DNA of 64,000 nt, from assembly GCA_019843655.1 (NCBI GenBank), contig JACDQD010000001.1:38176392-38240391 (forward strand). The letters are read 5' to 3'. Both the position numbers and the translations under genes were made by a program. This document shows, in pieces, positions 21,901 to 32,874 of this stretch (its first letter is position 1; each line of letters starts with the position of its first letter). Under the pieces are notes generated by a model that saw only the letters and a program-made list of their open reading frames with translations, did not search any database and was not told the DNA's origin. The DNA comes from Lethocerus indicus. Taxonomy: Eukaryota; Arthropoda; Insecta; Hemiptera; Belostomatidae.

Positions 21901-24883
21901 TCCAAAAACAACGTTGAGATCAATGTTGGGCCCGTTTCCACTCTGTTGGGCTGATATTCCAGAAGCGCCGCCCCTCGCTTGATTCAGTTCGGCACACTTA
22001 CGTTCAGCCAATACCACATTGCTCCTATATCCTTCATTCTCTGGATCGAGGTCGGAAGCGATCCTGTAATTTTGTAGGGCTTTCTCGAAATCTTCTAGAC
22101 CGGTATAGGCTAACCTGATAAGTTTTTACAATATAATTAAAACACCAGAAATGAATAAAGTGTACATACATTTATGAACATTTTTTAAATATTGACATTC
22201 ATCATTATACATTCATTTTGCAACAATTGTTTGTTTTGGTAATCCACATGAATGTTAGTAGGTGATCCATTGTCTGAGTTATTTTGCTATATATTTCCCA
22301 AGTTTTATGTTTTTTTTTCTTTCCATTTTACATTCCACTAATTTGACTTTGTTACATTGTTGGCATAAAGGTTTATTATTGTTTAATAATAAGTACAGGT
22401 GTATCATTTTTGTGTCCTGATCTTAGTTTCTTTAGGATAACTTCCTGGTGTATGGTTAGATGTGCTGGATATGTTTAGGGTTGTATTGTTTTCTTTCTTT
22501 CTTAATTTATTGTTTGTAATATTTTTGTATGATTTGTTTCTATTTGTTTGTGTCTATTGGCTGTGTATTGCTAGTTTATATGCTTTCCATTGCCAGGTAT
22601 TTGTATGTGTGAGGGCTGTATCTATTAATACTATGTAGACAATCTCGGCTTCATACACGGATGACATTTTTTATATGCAATTTGTCTGAATAAATTGTGC
22701 AATTTTAACTTCGAGAAAACCTCATAAAATAATAAAAATCTTTCCCCAACATTGCTTACATAGTGCAATTGGTAGCTTATGGTCAGTTATACATTTTGTG
22801 GTAAGAAGTGAGTGGTTTATATCTCTTATCACTATCTCCACTTACAACCAATTTACAAACCAATATTGAGTCAAACTGCCGACCTCTGGGTCCGAAGGCA
22901 GACACTCAGTGCTTATTTTCCCAAATTTTATCAATCAATTTGAATTTAAATAACTATGTCCTATTTCAGTACACAGAGGAAGTACCTCTTAAATATTTTA
23001 GATAACTTGCTGAAATATTTCTAGCAAAATATTATGTGCTGTAAATGTGGGGTTATCTTTTTTAAATAAACGATATTAAACTAGGTTTACTAATAACAAC
23101 AATTAAACCTAAAAAGAATGAAGGTAATAGTATTTATAATTTAGTAAGAGTGTCCAGCACACATAAAAGTAAAAAATTAAATTCTTAAATAATTATTAAC
23201 ATATTTTAGTTCTTCCTTTTAAATAGAATACCTGTACATCAACACAGACAATTATTGTACAATAAGACTAATATATGTCCTGTTGAGGCTATTGTCCCTA
23301 CATATAGCCCTTGGCCCTACATTTAACTATTGAAGGTAAGAACTTCAGCTAGTTACAAAATGGAAATACATTTCAAAAACAATTTTTTTTTACAAATCTA
23401 TCAACGCTTAATAATTATTAATTCGATCGATTAATTGAAAGAATTATTAATTTGAATAGATGTATTTTTATTTATTTTTTTTAGTATTTGTTTTTCGAGC
23501 AATTGTGCTAATTATCGATATGCACAATTTGTGATTACAGTTTTTTGTGCCTAAATACAGATATCTTAAATGTTTATTTACAATAATAAACATATAATTA
23601 GTCTTTCAAAGTTATGTCCTTTAGTTCTATTACAATCTTGTAAACTTAAAATGTCACAATAAAAGTATTAAATGGATTAACTCCTTATTTTCAAACAGTA
23701 AAGTATATTACAGAAACTCACCCAAGTCTTCCATAAGCCTTACTATACTTTGGATCTAGCTCAATGGCAAGTTTGCAATCTTTAATTGCAGATCTGTGAT
23801 CCATTAACTTGCTAAAAGCTGCTGCCCTATTGCAGTAATAAACAGCATTCTTTGAGTCCAGAGTGATAGCCCTAAAATGTAAAACAAGGTTATATTTTGA
23901 ATAAATAACTGTAAAATGTGATACCATTATCATAAATATAGTGCAGTAACAAAAACAAATGTTTTGTGGCTTCAATCATATTGTCAATAAAACATTTACT
24001 GTGTGTAAAAGTCTAATGCTTCATTATAAAGTTGAGATGTCATAGCAGTATTCCCTTCAGCTTTTAATCGTTCTGCCTCTTTTTTTGCTTCATCTGAAGC
24101 ATCTGGTCGGTTCAAAACCTGAAAAATACAATCCTGATATTTTATATTCTTGATTCTTAATGTTCCATTTGTTATACCTAAATTGATAAAAGGGACCATT
24201 TAATTAAATATCAAATTACACAATTTCAATAAATATGATCTAAATCATATTTATGATATTGCCAGTCATATTATTGTTTATATATATGCTATTAAAACAC
24301 AAGTTATTTATAAACTGATATAACGGGACAGCTTTTATAAGAAAGCTTAAGGCCAATGTTTTAAGTAAGGTTTGATTTTTCTATTTACACTTTGTGATAT
24401 ATCACTATTACATAGCCTATTCTGTTTTGTTATTCTGACAAAACACGACATGAATATATATGAAACTGTGAGAATTCAGCCTATTATCTATCACCTATTT
24501 GGATTTGCTCCGCAATAACGACTTGCAAAAAAGTGAGTAACAGAAAATTAAACCGACAGATTGTATGTTAACTGTATTTAATTTTTCGATGATAATGGCA
24601 AAAAATGTTTATTCTAAGACTAGAGCACTACAAATGCAAATTTCAAGGTAGTAATGCGGTAAGCAGAGTGTAATTTGCCTACCGAAGCTGATAGATAGGT
24701 CCCATAAATTTCCTCAAGTGATGGTTCGCTCGCACTCGGCTGCGGTACGTCATAAATACTTTCCAAACATTGAATAGCCACTTCCAACCCTTCAAGATCT
24801 TCTGAACTCAAATAGCTTGCTTGTAACTCCCCTTTTAGGAAGCGCAAAAGGGATCCCATGAGCATCTTCTTATTATCATCCAT
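18938..24883 (-). CDS. Sgt: Sgt, small glutamine-rich TPR-containing co-chaperone
   Basis: Six exons on the minus strand (24683-24883, 24000-24118, 23722-23871, 21842-22114, 20819-20887, 18938-19100) sum to 975 bases and 324 residues, with every junction phase-consistent. Order: N-terminal homodimerisation domain (about 1-67, starting M-D-D-N-K-K), three TPR repeats (about 85-190; landmarks AEGNTAM, YNEALDFYTQA, NAVYYCNRAAA, DPKYSKAYGRLG and TGLEDFEKALQNY), a Gly/Met-rich linker, and a Gln-rich C-tail (GQQLAQQIQAEHP). Known role of the family: a cytosolic co-chaperone whose N-terminus docks on the Get4/Get5-Bag6 machinery, whose TPRs bind Hsp70/Hsp90 C-termini and whose C-tail holds hydrophobic tail anchors for membrane insertion. 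Length fits animal SGTs (about 300-340). All donors start GT; four are close to GTGAGT or GTAAGT. Confidence 0.96.
19101..20818 (-). other. Sgt intron 5
   Basis: AT-rich intron holding one TTAA-type MITE copy (19404-19614). Otherwise nothing recognised. Confidence 0.6.
19404..19614. mobile_element. TTAA-flanked MITE, copy 1
   Basis: The element starts tcaaCACTAGGGTTACG and ends CCGTAAACCTAGTGttaa, so the ends are inverted repeats of about 12-15 bp next to TTAA (one flank mutated to TCAA). The interior matches the 32640-32874 copy: AAAATTACAAAA, TTTTTTTACCAC, AAGTTTTGTAATT, TCTACGCGGTA. There is no ORF. TTAA targets are typical of piggyBac-type elements, so a piggyBac-mobilised MITE is likely. 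Confidence 0.8.
20888..21841 (-). other. Sgt intron 4
   Basis: Intron of about 950 bases. A short stretch near 20980-21020 (GACCGGTTTCAGCTTCTCACCCAT) resembles the foldback family core, but only weakly. Nothing else seen. Confidence 0.5.
22115..23721 (-). other. Sgt intron 3
   Basis: AT-rich intron of 1.6 kb separating the TPR-coding exons. I see no gene, RNA or repeat that I can support. Confidence 0.6.
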
Positions 24884-25874
24884 TTTATTCTGATATTATA
24901 AAATTAAAGAAAAACTATATAAAAAACAGAAATATTTCATCATATTCAACAGTTAAAAAAAAAACATTCATCCTTAGAAAAAAAATCGATCACGCGTTAA
25001 TATACAACAATATGCAATCTGACACACAAAATATTGAAAATGTAGGATCTTCAAGAAATCGTAACTACAAAAAAGGAGGATAAACTTTATACGATTGGGT
25101 GAAACTGCAAAATTTGTAGGAAACATGTGCTTGAAACATAACCCCAGTTCGAAGAAAATCGTTTCTAACAGATTTGATATTTGCCGACAAAAAAACAGGC
25201 CGGTATTCCGTTAACTACAGAAAGGCCGAATCGAAACTTACTGTTAAGGAAGATAAGAACGGGATCACAGGAGGAACTTCCAAACGGGCAACTAGATTAA
25301 ACGACAGCAACAAAAATGGAGATTCACGTCAAGGGACGCTCCGGCTAGGAAGTGCCGATTACTTGATCGCCCAATAATTGTGTCAGCATTATTTTGGTTA
25401 ATACTTTTGTTTCTTAAATATTTTTCGGTGTAGCGAAATATTGTCCCTACTAAAGAGTGTCGACGATTCGAACTGCAAAATAAATATCGTCGGTATTTGT
25501 AAATACGTACGATAGTTTATCTGCGAAATACAATTTTGTTATAAACAGTCCACTTTTTAATAACATAAAATCGCCACAATTCTAAATTATGACAGGCGTC
25601 AATAAAAAAATAGACATTATTTTATTTATACGATATATATAATTTAATATATATGTCTACATTTATTTACAAGAATAAATACTTAATTAGTTTTTCTATT
25701 ACTGACATTTGAGCGACACTATGAAATATGGAATACTATGGAATACTTACACTTTATGTTCACTTTAGACAACATTCTTTAAATATATTATTTTCGAAGT
25801 AATACTTACATCAAAACAAGATGACGGTTGCTTTAAATTTTAGCCCACATAAAACTAATAATTACCGTATATTT

Positions 25875-26705
25875 CGTGTGTTTCTGTCTCCTCTCGCTGG
25901 TTTGGTCTTTTCCTAACCCGGTTTCGGCTCCTCGCCATCTTCAGTAGCGGTGTTAGTCACTTGTATTGTGGTGGTTGTCTGTTTGTCCTGTGTATACACA
26001 TGTGTCTTGTTATTGTGTTTTTCGGGATATTTGTCTTATTTGGGTTGGGAGGGATTTTGTTAGTCGGCTTAAGGTTTTGTCGGATTATCGGTCAAGTATA
26101 TATTTGATCACACAACTGGCCAGAACTATTAGGTTCCAAGTATAGGACAGGAAACCTATCTGGTATTATGTATTTATAAACATAAAAGTTTTCCTGTTGG
26201 TCCAAAATTTATTGAAAAACGTTTATTTTTAGTAATCTAGTTAATCGGTGCAAGTGCACCCAACGAACTTTAGTTATGTCCATTTCCGCACCACACTCAG
26301 GGGGCGCTAGTTTATCGGTGCAAGCGCACCCAACAAACTTTATTAAGTACATTTCCGCACCACCCTCAGGAGGCGCTAGTTTACCTTTTGACCTATAATC
26401 CGACAAAGACTTAAGCCGATTAACGAAATCCTTCCCAACCCAAAGAAGACAAACAACATCCCGAAAAACACAATAATAAGAGACATGTATATACACACGA
26501 CAAACAGACAACCACCACAGTACAAGTGACAGTGACAGTGAAGTGAGGATGCCCAAAAAACATCCAATGTGCCAAAGTGACTAACACCTCTACTGAAGAT
26601 GGCGAGGAGGCGAAACCGGGCTAGCAAAAGACCAAACCAGCGAGAGGTGACAGAAACACACGGTTTTCCAACCCCTCGCCGACCACAAAACTGGTATTCT
26701 AAACT
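25875..26705. mobile_element. Foldback-like element with long inverted repeats
   Basis: The left arm (25875-26096) and right arm (26388-26662) are inverted copies. Both carry the blocks CGTGTGTTTCTGTC, CTCTCGCTGGTTTGGTCTTTT, CTCGCCATCTTCAGTAG, GTGGTGGTTGTCTGTTTGTC, TTGTGTTTTTCGGGAT and TGTCGGATTAT when read inward. The left arm lacks about 60 bases present in the right arm. The centre contains two tandem units of about 70 bp starting CTAGTT (26237-26306, 26307-26375). A terminal segment at 26663-26705 recurs at 1080-1118 and 50859-50903. There is no ORF. It looks like a non-autonomous DNA element of foldback type; the family name is unknown to me. Confidence 0.75.
26237..26379. repeat. Tandem pair of about 70-bp units
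   Basis: Two adjacent units share TCGGTGCAAG, GCACCCAAC, ACATTTCCGCACCAC-like blocks and end GGCG before CTAGTT. They sit at the centre of the foldback-like element, between its arms. Confidence 0.8.
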
Positions 26706-29700
26706 AATGATTACATAATTTTGTGTAGACCTTACTTATATACTGCCATTGCATTATTAATTGTCAATGAAGAAAATATCAGAATGGAACTTGTGTAATT
26801 TATGAATGCGTATTTAATTAAACATTGTATAAATTATGTTGTGTAGATATGTTATATCTATTATCTTATTGTTGTTGGCTTACTACATTACTAACTTTTT
26901 AATTACTACTCCTGTCTGAAATTATAAAACATGTTGCAGGAAGTATCAAAACTTTTTTTTTCAATTATTTCAAAAGGGACAGTACTAGAAATTTATATAG
27001 AAAATCTTTTTTTATTTCAGGGACCTTTAAATAAATCTGAAATTTAAACAATTATTATATTCTTTAAATTTTTAGTTCATCAAAACTATTTTATGTAAAA
27101 TAAGTAAATGATTATTACTGGCAATTGTAAATTTCAAGATTAATTACTACAAGATAATTAATGTTCATAACCGATGAGCACGAATAAAATATAATATAAA
27201 AAATTATATTTAATATATTATTAAATATAGTATAGTATACATTGTTCAAATTAAAAAATCCAACCATTTATTAATGTATTTTTAGAAGTAAAGTAATTTT
27301 TACCTACCTCATGTTATATTATTTATATCCTCTTCATATTAAGTATACAACATAATTCAATAGTTGATTCCAATTTATTAAAAAAAGAAATGTATGCTCA
27401 TAATACGGAAAAAGAAACATAAATAATTGAATTTGATCTGTGCATTATTACTCTAGTGATATTTCTATCTCTACTACCATAAAAAAACTATTTTATTTAG
27501 TAGAATAACAAGATCAAGAAATTTGAATGTACTTTGTTCCTTATTTGATAAATCATAAAGAAACTGGATAGGTGATAATAAATTATTTTCCTTCTTTAAT
27601 TTTAAATATATTATATATGTGTATAAAATAATAATATAGCTATTTTCATAACAATAAAATAATGTCCTTAATCTGTATTTTGTTATAAGAACTCCATTCC
27701 TTCATAATCCCTACACTTTTCTGGAGTTATTTATTAAAATAAAATATTCTATAATATTTTATATTACTAGTTCAAATCAGAAAAATATACAATTTTTTGA
27801 GCTTCAAGTAAGCCCTTAAACTATTATAAGTAGTGATTCCATAATTTGAATTTATATTTTTTTATTAGTTTTCTTATTGTTTCATATCATCAAAACTTGA
27901 TTGTGACAACCCTAATCATTATCATCACCATCACTATATTGTCAAAACCTGTTATGTCGTATTATTTAAAAATAATAATTTTTCTTTCTCTTATCTTTCT
28001 CTATAATTTCACTTTTCATATCACGCGTGCAAAATTCGGACATTTCGTAAAATTATTAATGAGTCGAGATATCAATTTTTATAACGTAGGCCGGAAAATA
28101 TCTAAATATTATATTTGAAGAATGAATGGACAGAAATATTTCCCTATAATTATGTACCTCGTAGCTGCTGGGGCAACATAAGTGCAAGCTCAAAATGCCA
28201 AGGTTAAGCCATTCAAATGCCTTAGGCGTACCTCAGGTTAGCTCTATATCTCGTCAGTCGAATGAAACAAAAATTTCACTTTCAATTCGACCGAGAAATA
28301 ATAAACATTCGATAGTAGGCATTGATGAAAATACATTAAGGCTCGTCATTTTCATATCTAATTAGGATTATCGTGCGGTAAAAATTCCGTTTTTAAGGTT
28401 TTTTTTAACCAGTGCGATTTTTTTTATTATTAGCGCATTTACTTATGTCTGCAAGAATAATGCCACAATTATATTTTATCATAAAAACAGTAGACAATAC
28501 AACGCCTATAAGTTTTGAAATGAGCTAATTTCTTAATAAGCTATAAACAGAAATAAATTTTAAAATTAACAGGCGACTTAGGACATTGTTTTAAGTAATG
28601 ATTGATTTTTGTCTTTCATTTTTTTTTAACGACGTTCTAGTGTAGACAAAATATTGTCCAACGTGAAATTTTGGTTTCTTATAATTTCTCACCGACAGAA
28701 GATAGAAAAACGTTTTAAATATAACTGTTATATATAACTTAATTTCAGTTTAATAACACAAACACATCTGATTTGTTTACAGCCCTCGTAGAAATGACCT
28801 CATGTACCACGCGCCAATGTAATTAATGATCGATTTTATATTAAGTAGAAATATATCTCAGTCATAGTAGTTCCAGATTCGTCAGTTTCCTTAAATTAAA
28901 TACTGACTATCATTCGGAAATTAATTTTCAAAAAAAGTCCAAACGAATTTTTAATCGCACATTCGAACGCGTGTCACGTCTGAAGACCGAGGTGCGTAAT
29001 GGCCGACTTATACCACCGGTTCCGAAATGAAATTAATTCACCGCAGGACCTTCATATTTGAAACACGAGCGAGGAAGTGGACAAATTTCAAGCGGCAACT
29101 TGTAAAACTGGTGACCTAGGCGCCCACCGAAGGATTTTTCCTATAACTCCTTTCGCGACAGGCCAATTTCGAAACTTTCGAACGCGGAAGGGTGTATCAA
29201 AATTTCTGATAAATTTTCGCGGTGCGAACATTTTTCAGCTTCCGTTGCCATAATAAATTTGTAGTAATGTAAACCTATTATGCCTATCGCTAACTCCGTA
29301 GCGAAGTTCACTTCCAGTTTCCAAAGTGTGTATGTAGTTAAACAAATATTATTTTTATTTCAAACAAAACAGTTATATATACAAACTAAAACCAACATGT
29401 ACAAGTTACAACATAGACATATAACAATAAAGTTATTTTGTACAACTTCTTTTCACATCGTTAATCTACTGTTGATTTAGAGTGCAAAATGTCGGGAGAC
29501 AGAAACACACGAAATGTACGGTATTATAGTAAGTACTATTATCAGTATACTACTAGAAGTAGTAATATATACTTTCCAAAATTTAAAAATACGCTGTTTT
29601 TACTCGGAGACGAGGGACGAAGATTCTACAAGAGGAACCTTGTAGTCTGAGCTTGAGGACATGATGAAGAGTTCATTATATAAATAAATAAATATATATT

Positions 29701-29802
29701 GCGTTTTAAGTTATCGAGGCGACTGTTTACTGGATGGAGTATCCAGTCTGAATTGTCATTGCACCGTTACAACTGTTACACTATTGTAAATATATACACA
29801 CT

Positions 29803-30597
29803 AATAGATAGGAAGTATCGATAGAATGGATTATGAATAAACGAAAGTTAACGAGCGAATGCTTGCAATTGAAGTGAGTAATTTATTCAAAGAAAACGTA
29901 AGAATGTTTAACTGGTGAAGACCGGCCCTGGATAAACATTTAGCTTTGTTAAATTTGTGGTTATAGCGGTATACTGTTCTCGGAGTTTCCAGACTCGGCC
30001 CGCGCAGACAAGATGCTTCGCGGCATTAATTTACGCGGAATACCACCAGCGATGGAGAGAAGCCGATGAAAATTCAAAGTATGACGATACGATATGAGTG
30101 ACGTGTAGTCTTCACAAAGGTGTAATTGTAATATTATGGCCCTGGGCTAAAATGAGGGATGAGAGCCTTATTTTAAGTGAGGGGAGGTTAAATCGAGAAA
30201 GCGCGGAATCACCGTTGTTCCGTGTATTTAATAACGCGTCAGAAACCGATAACCGTTTTGAAAAATGAAGTAACACTCCGGGGGGTGCTTTCCACCACGG
30301 CCCCCTACCATGGCTTTTATCGAGTAAGTCAACAAAGTGGTAACGGAAGTGGGTACCAACGCTCCCAACCTTCATTTACCTAATGCACTATAGCGGTGTA
30401 TTCTTTCTCTTACGTGTAATGCGACCGCCCTTCTCTGTTTGCCCACCGACTCGTCTGACGCTCGAATTATTTTTCCTTAATAATTAATTAAATTATCGGT
30501 GCCCGATTCTGCGCATCCGCGCGCAAGTGCGTGCGATGTTTTCCTACACCATAACGAAAAAAGTGTTAAAATAGTGGAATCTTTAGGATTTACTTCA

Positions 30598-30658
<61 letters not shown>

Positions 30659-30811
30659 TGTAGTATGGAAAGTTAAATGTTTATCCAGGGCCAGTCTTCA
30701 CCGATTAAAAATTCTTTACGTTTACTTGCATAATTTAGTTCAATTGCAAGCGTTCGCTCGTTAACCATTCAATAACTGTTAACTCGTTTCTATCGATACT
30801 TCCTATCTATT
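29803..30811. repeat. Second long inverted-repeat pair (about 1 kb)
   Basis: 29803-29946 is an inverted copy of 30669-30811. Shared blocks include AATAGATAGGAAGTATCGAT, GTTAACGAGCGAA.GCTTGC, AATTGAA, GGTGAAGAC.GGCCCTGG and ATAAACATTTA. The arms (about 145 bp each) flank 720 bp that include a short GC-rich segment and the (TA)n tract at 30601-30654, which lies next to the right arm. There is no ORF. Either a second foldback-type element or a local inverted duplication. Confidence 0.75.
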
Positions 30812-31048
30812 CGTGGAAGAACGACGGTTTAAGGAAATGGAAAACAATTCATTGATTGATTAATTAAAGCATGATAAGTATTTCTCATTCTTTGGGCTTT
30901 TTCCATTCGGCACTTTTCGATAATATTCATGTTCTTGGCGGTGACGGAATGTAGTTTACATTGTATTGAAAGAGAAATGAACGAGTATGATAAAACTTCT
31001 GTCGAGAAAGAACCTTACAATGAATGAGATAATTAATTACAATTTATC

Positions 31049-31049
<1 letters not shown>

Positions 31050-31096
<47 letters not shown>

Positions 31097-31122
31097 TATT
31101 TATTTATATATATATATATATA
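31050..31122. repeat. (TA)n microsatellite, interrupted
   Basis: Two TA runs separated by a short TTATTTATTTAT segment. Confidence 0.9.
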
Positions 31123-31587
31123 CAACAATTTTTAATTTCTTTATTATAAAAAACAAAAGCTCCTGGTCTTCAGAAGGGAAAAGTAATTAACCAAGTTACT
31201 GTAAAAATCTTTATGGGTTAATTATGAGATGCGTATGTATATTATGTACGTGTATTATTTCATCTCTGTTTGAGGTGGCACGTGTGATGTTTTGTACCGA
31301 ACTAATTTCCTTTTGTTTATCGCAGTATTTGTAACTTATTGGATTTGTAAACTGCAGTACTGGATTCACAATTGCTCAGATGCGTTAGGGAATAAGTTGT
31401 ACTGTAACGGCTTAGAATAGCCGATGAGGGACTTCTTCTGGAAAATTCGTCGGTTTCCCGCCGCGGCTCCCCTGTTTACGACCGTGCCCACTGGCCGAGG
31501 TGTGCGTGAGTCTTCGGGTGTGTGTTATATTAATTAAAGCTGTATTAAGGCCGATGAAGGGTTGGCGTATGCGTGCTCGGTACATAT

Positions 31588-31588
31588 G

Positions 31589-31629
<41 letters not shown>
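31588..31629. repeat. Compound (TA)n(GT)n microsatellite
   Basis: Short TA run followed by about 14 GT units. Confidence 0.9.
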
Positions 31630-31631
<2 letters not shown>

Positions 31632-31784
31632 TTTTTATTTCATTCTCTGTCCTGAGTGTGAATGTTTCGCTCTGAATATTGTGCGGCGACTTCGTTTATG
31701 GCGACTCATTCTTCTTCACAATAAATATATGAGATGTCGAGAAAGAAACCTTACAATGAATGACATGATTATCGTAATTTTCTT

Positions 31785-31790
<6 letters not shown>

Positions 31791-31842
<52 letters not shown>
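31791..31842. repeat. (TA)n microsatellite, 26 units
   Basis: Uninterrupted TA tract following the second copy of the GTCGAGAAAGAAA repeat. Confidence 0.95.
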
Positions 31843-31844
<2 letters not shown>

Positions 31845-32316
31845 TCTCTGTTCTTGGTAGCAGGTGTGAATGTTTCGCTCTCCATACTGGCCGGCGACTG
31901 GTTGTTTGACCTTCCGGACTAATTTCCTCTTGTTTTTCGTGGGCTGATTCTTTCTCGCCGCGACTCCCCTTTCGACGAGAGTGTGGACAGTGGCCGGAGT
32001 GTGCGTGTGTGTTGGGCTGGGCGGGGAAGGGTGTCGGGGCGGTGGGGTGTTATATTAATTAAAGGTACATTAAGGTCGAGGGAGGGTTGGCGTGGCGTAT
32101 GCGTGCTCGGCTCCATTAACCGTTTCCGTGCTTTTTAATTGAATTGAGCCCGGAGGAGTCAACCCCGAGCCGGAGCTCTGCCCCTCGGCTAATAGCCTGT
32201 AAATTGTGATTAAAAATCCTCCCATTCCCCCACCGCAACGCTGTTTACTTACTTTCATCCGCCGATAATCATTTTAACCCAATATCTTTTATACGAAGTA
32301 CTACTATAGACTACAG

Positions 32317-32463
32317 CAGCAGTTCTCCACCTGCTGGTTGTGCGACCCTTTTGAGGTCGAACGACCCTTTCTCCTAGAAGACATAAAACTAGCAAATGAC
32401 AGGTACCGAAATATGAGGAACTGTATTAAACGGTCGCGGCATTAGAAAGATTGAGAACCGCCG
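32317..32463. mobile_element. hAT-type MITE (147 bp) with 8-bp target duplication
   Basis: Ends CAGCAGTTCTCCACC and TTGAGAACCGCCG are imperfect inverted repeats of the common hAT terminus (CAGNGGTTCTCAACC type). Flanks are GACTACAG (32309-32316) and GATTACAG (32464-32471), an 8-bp duplication with one mismatch, the length made by hAT transposases. The interior carries the family's GCGACCCTTTTGAGGTCG and AACGACCCTTT blocks. There is no ORF. Confidence 0.85.
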
Positions 32464-32639
32464 GATTACAGTCCCTTGACAAGTGCGGGATCCTCGAGAT
32501 ACACCGCATGGTTCGAAACCGCGCTATTCGAACTTTACTAGCGATGGAAATAATTATCATGAATCCTGAAAAATATTTAAAAAAATAGATTTTACTCGGA
32601 ATGTACCCAGATATACTGTAATGCATACTCCTTGAATTA

Positions 32640-32874
32640 TTAACACTGGGATTATGCGCCAAACGACGCATTTCGAATTTCGTTAGGAAAATTACAAAAA
32701 CCGTTCGCACCTTTTTTTACCACTTATGCCGACTTTTATGCATTTAACAAGGGAAATATATGTCGGAGTTTATTTTTTTTTAAGTTTTGTAATTGTTAAA
32801 TTTTCTACGCGGTATATCTATCTACGGTATGCGTCAACTTTACACATAAGAAGCGTCCGTAAACCTAGTGTTAA
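32640..32874. mobile_element. TTAA-flanked MITE, copy 2 (complete)
   Basis: Bounded by TTAA at 32640-32643 and 32871-32874, with termini ttaaCACTGGGATTATGCG and CCGTAAACCTAGTGttaa. It shares its interior with 19404-19614, including TCTACGCGGTA.ATCTATCTA and ACACATAAGAA. There is no ORF. Confidence 0.82.

Larger units (their letters stand above)
30990..32115. repeat. Zone of diverged local direct duplications
   Basis: Three overlapping sets of repeats are seen. GTCGAGAAAGAA(A)CCTTACAATGAATGA occurs at about 31002 and 31736, each followed by (TA)n. GTGTGAATGTTTCGCTCT and CGGCGACT occur at about 31656 and 31865. CGC.GCG.CTCCCCT, then TATTAATTAAAG, ATTAAGG.CGA, AGGGTTGGCGT and GTATGCGTGCTCGG occur at 31460-31580 and 31957-32110. 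This suggests repeated duplication mediated by the TA tracts. Confidence 0.6.

Noticed and set aside
25174..25377. Lysine-rich 67-codon frame upstream of Sgt
   Set aside because: Short, no homology, in the promoter side of Sgt; a chance frame.
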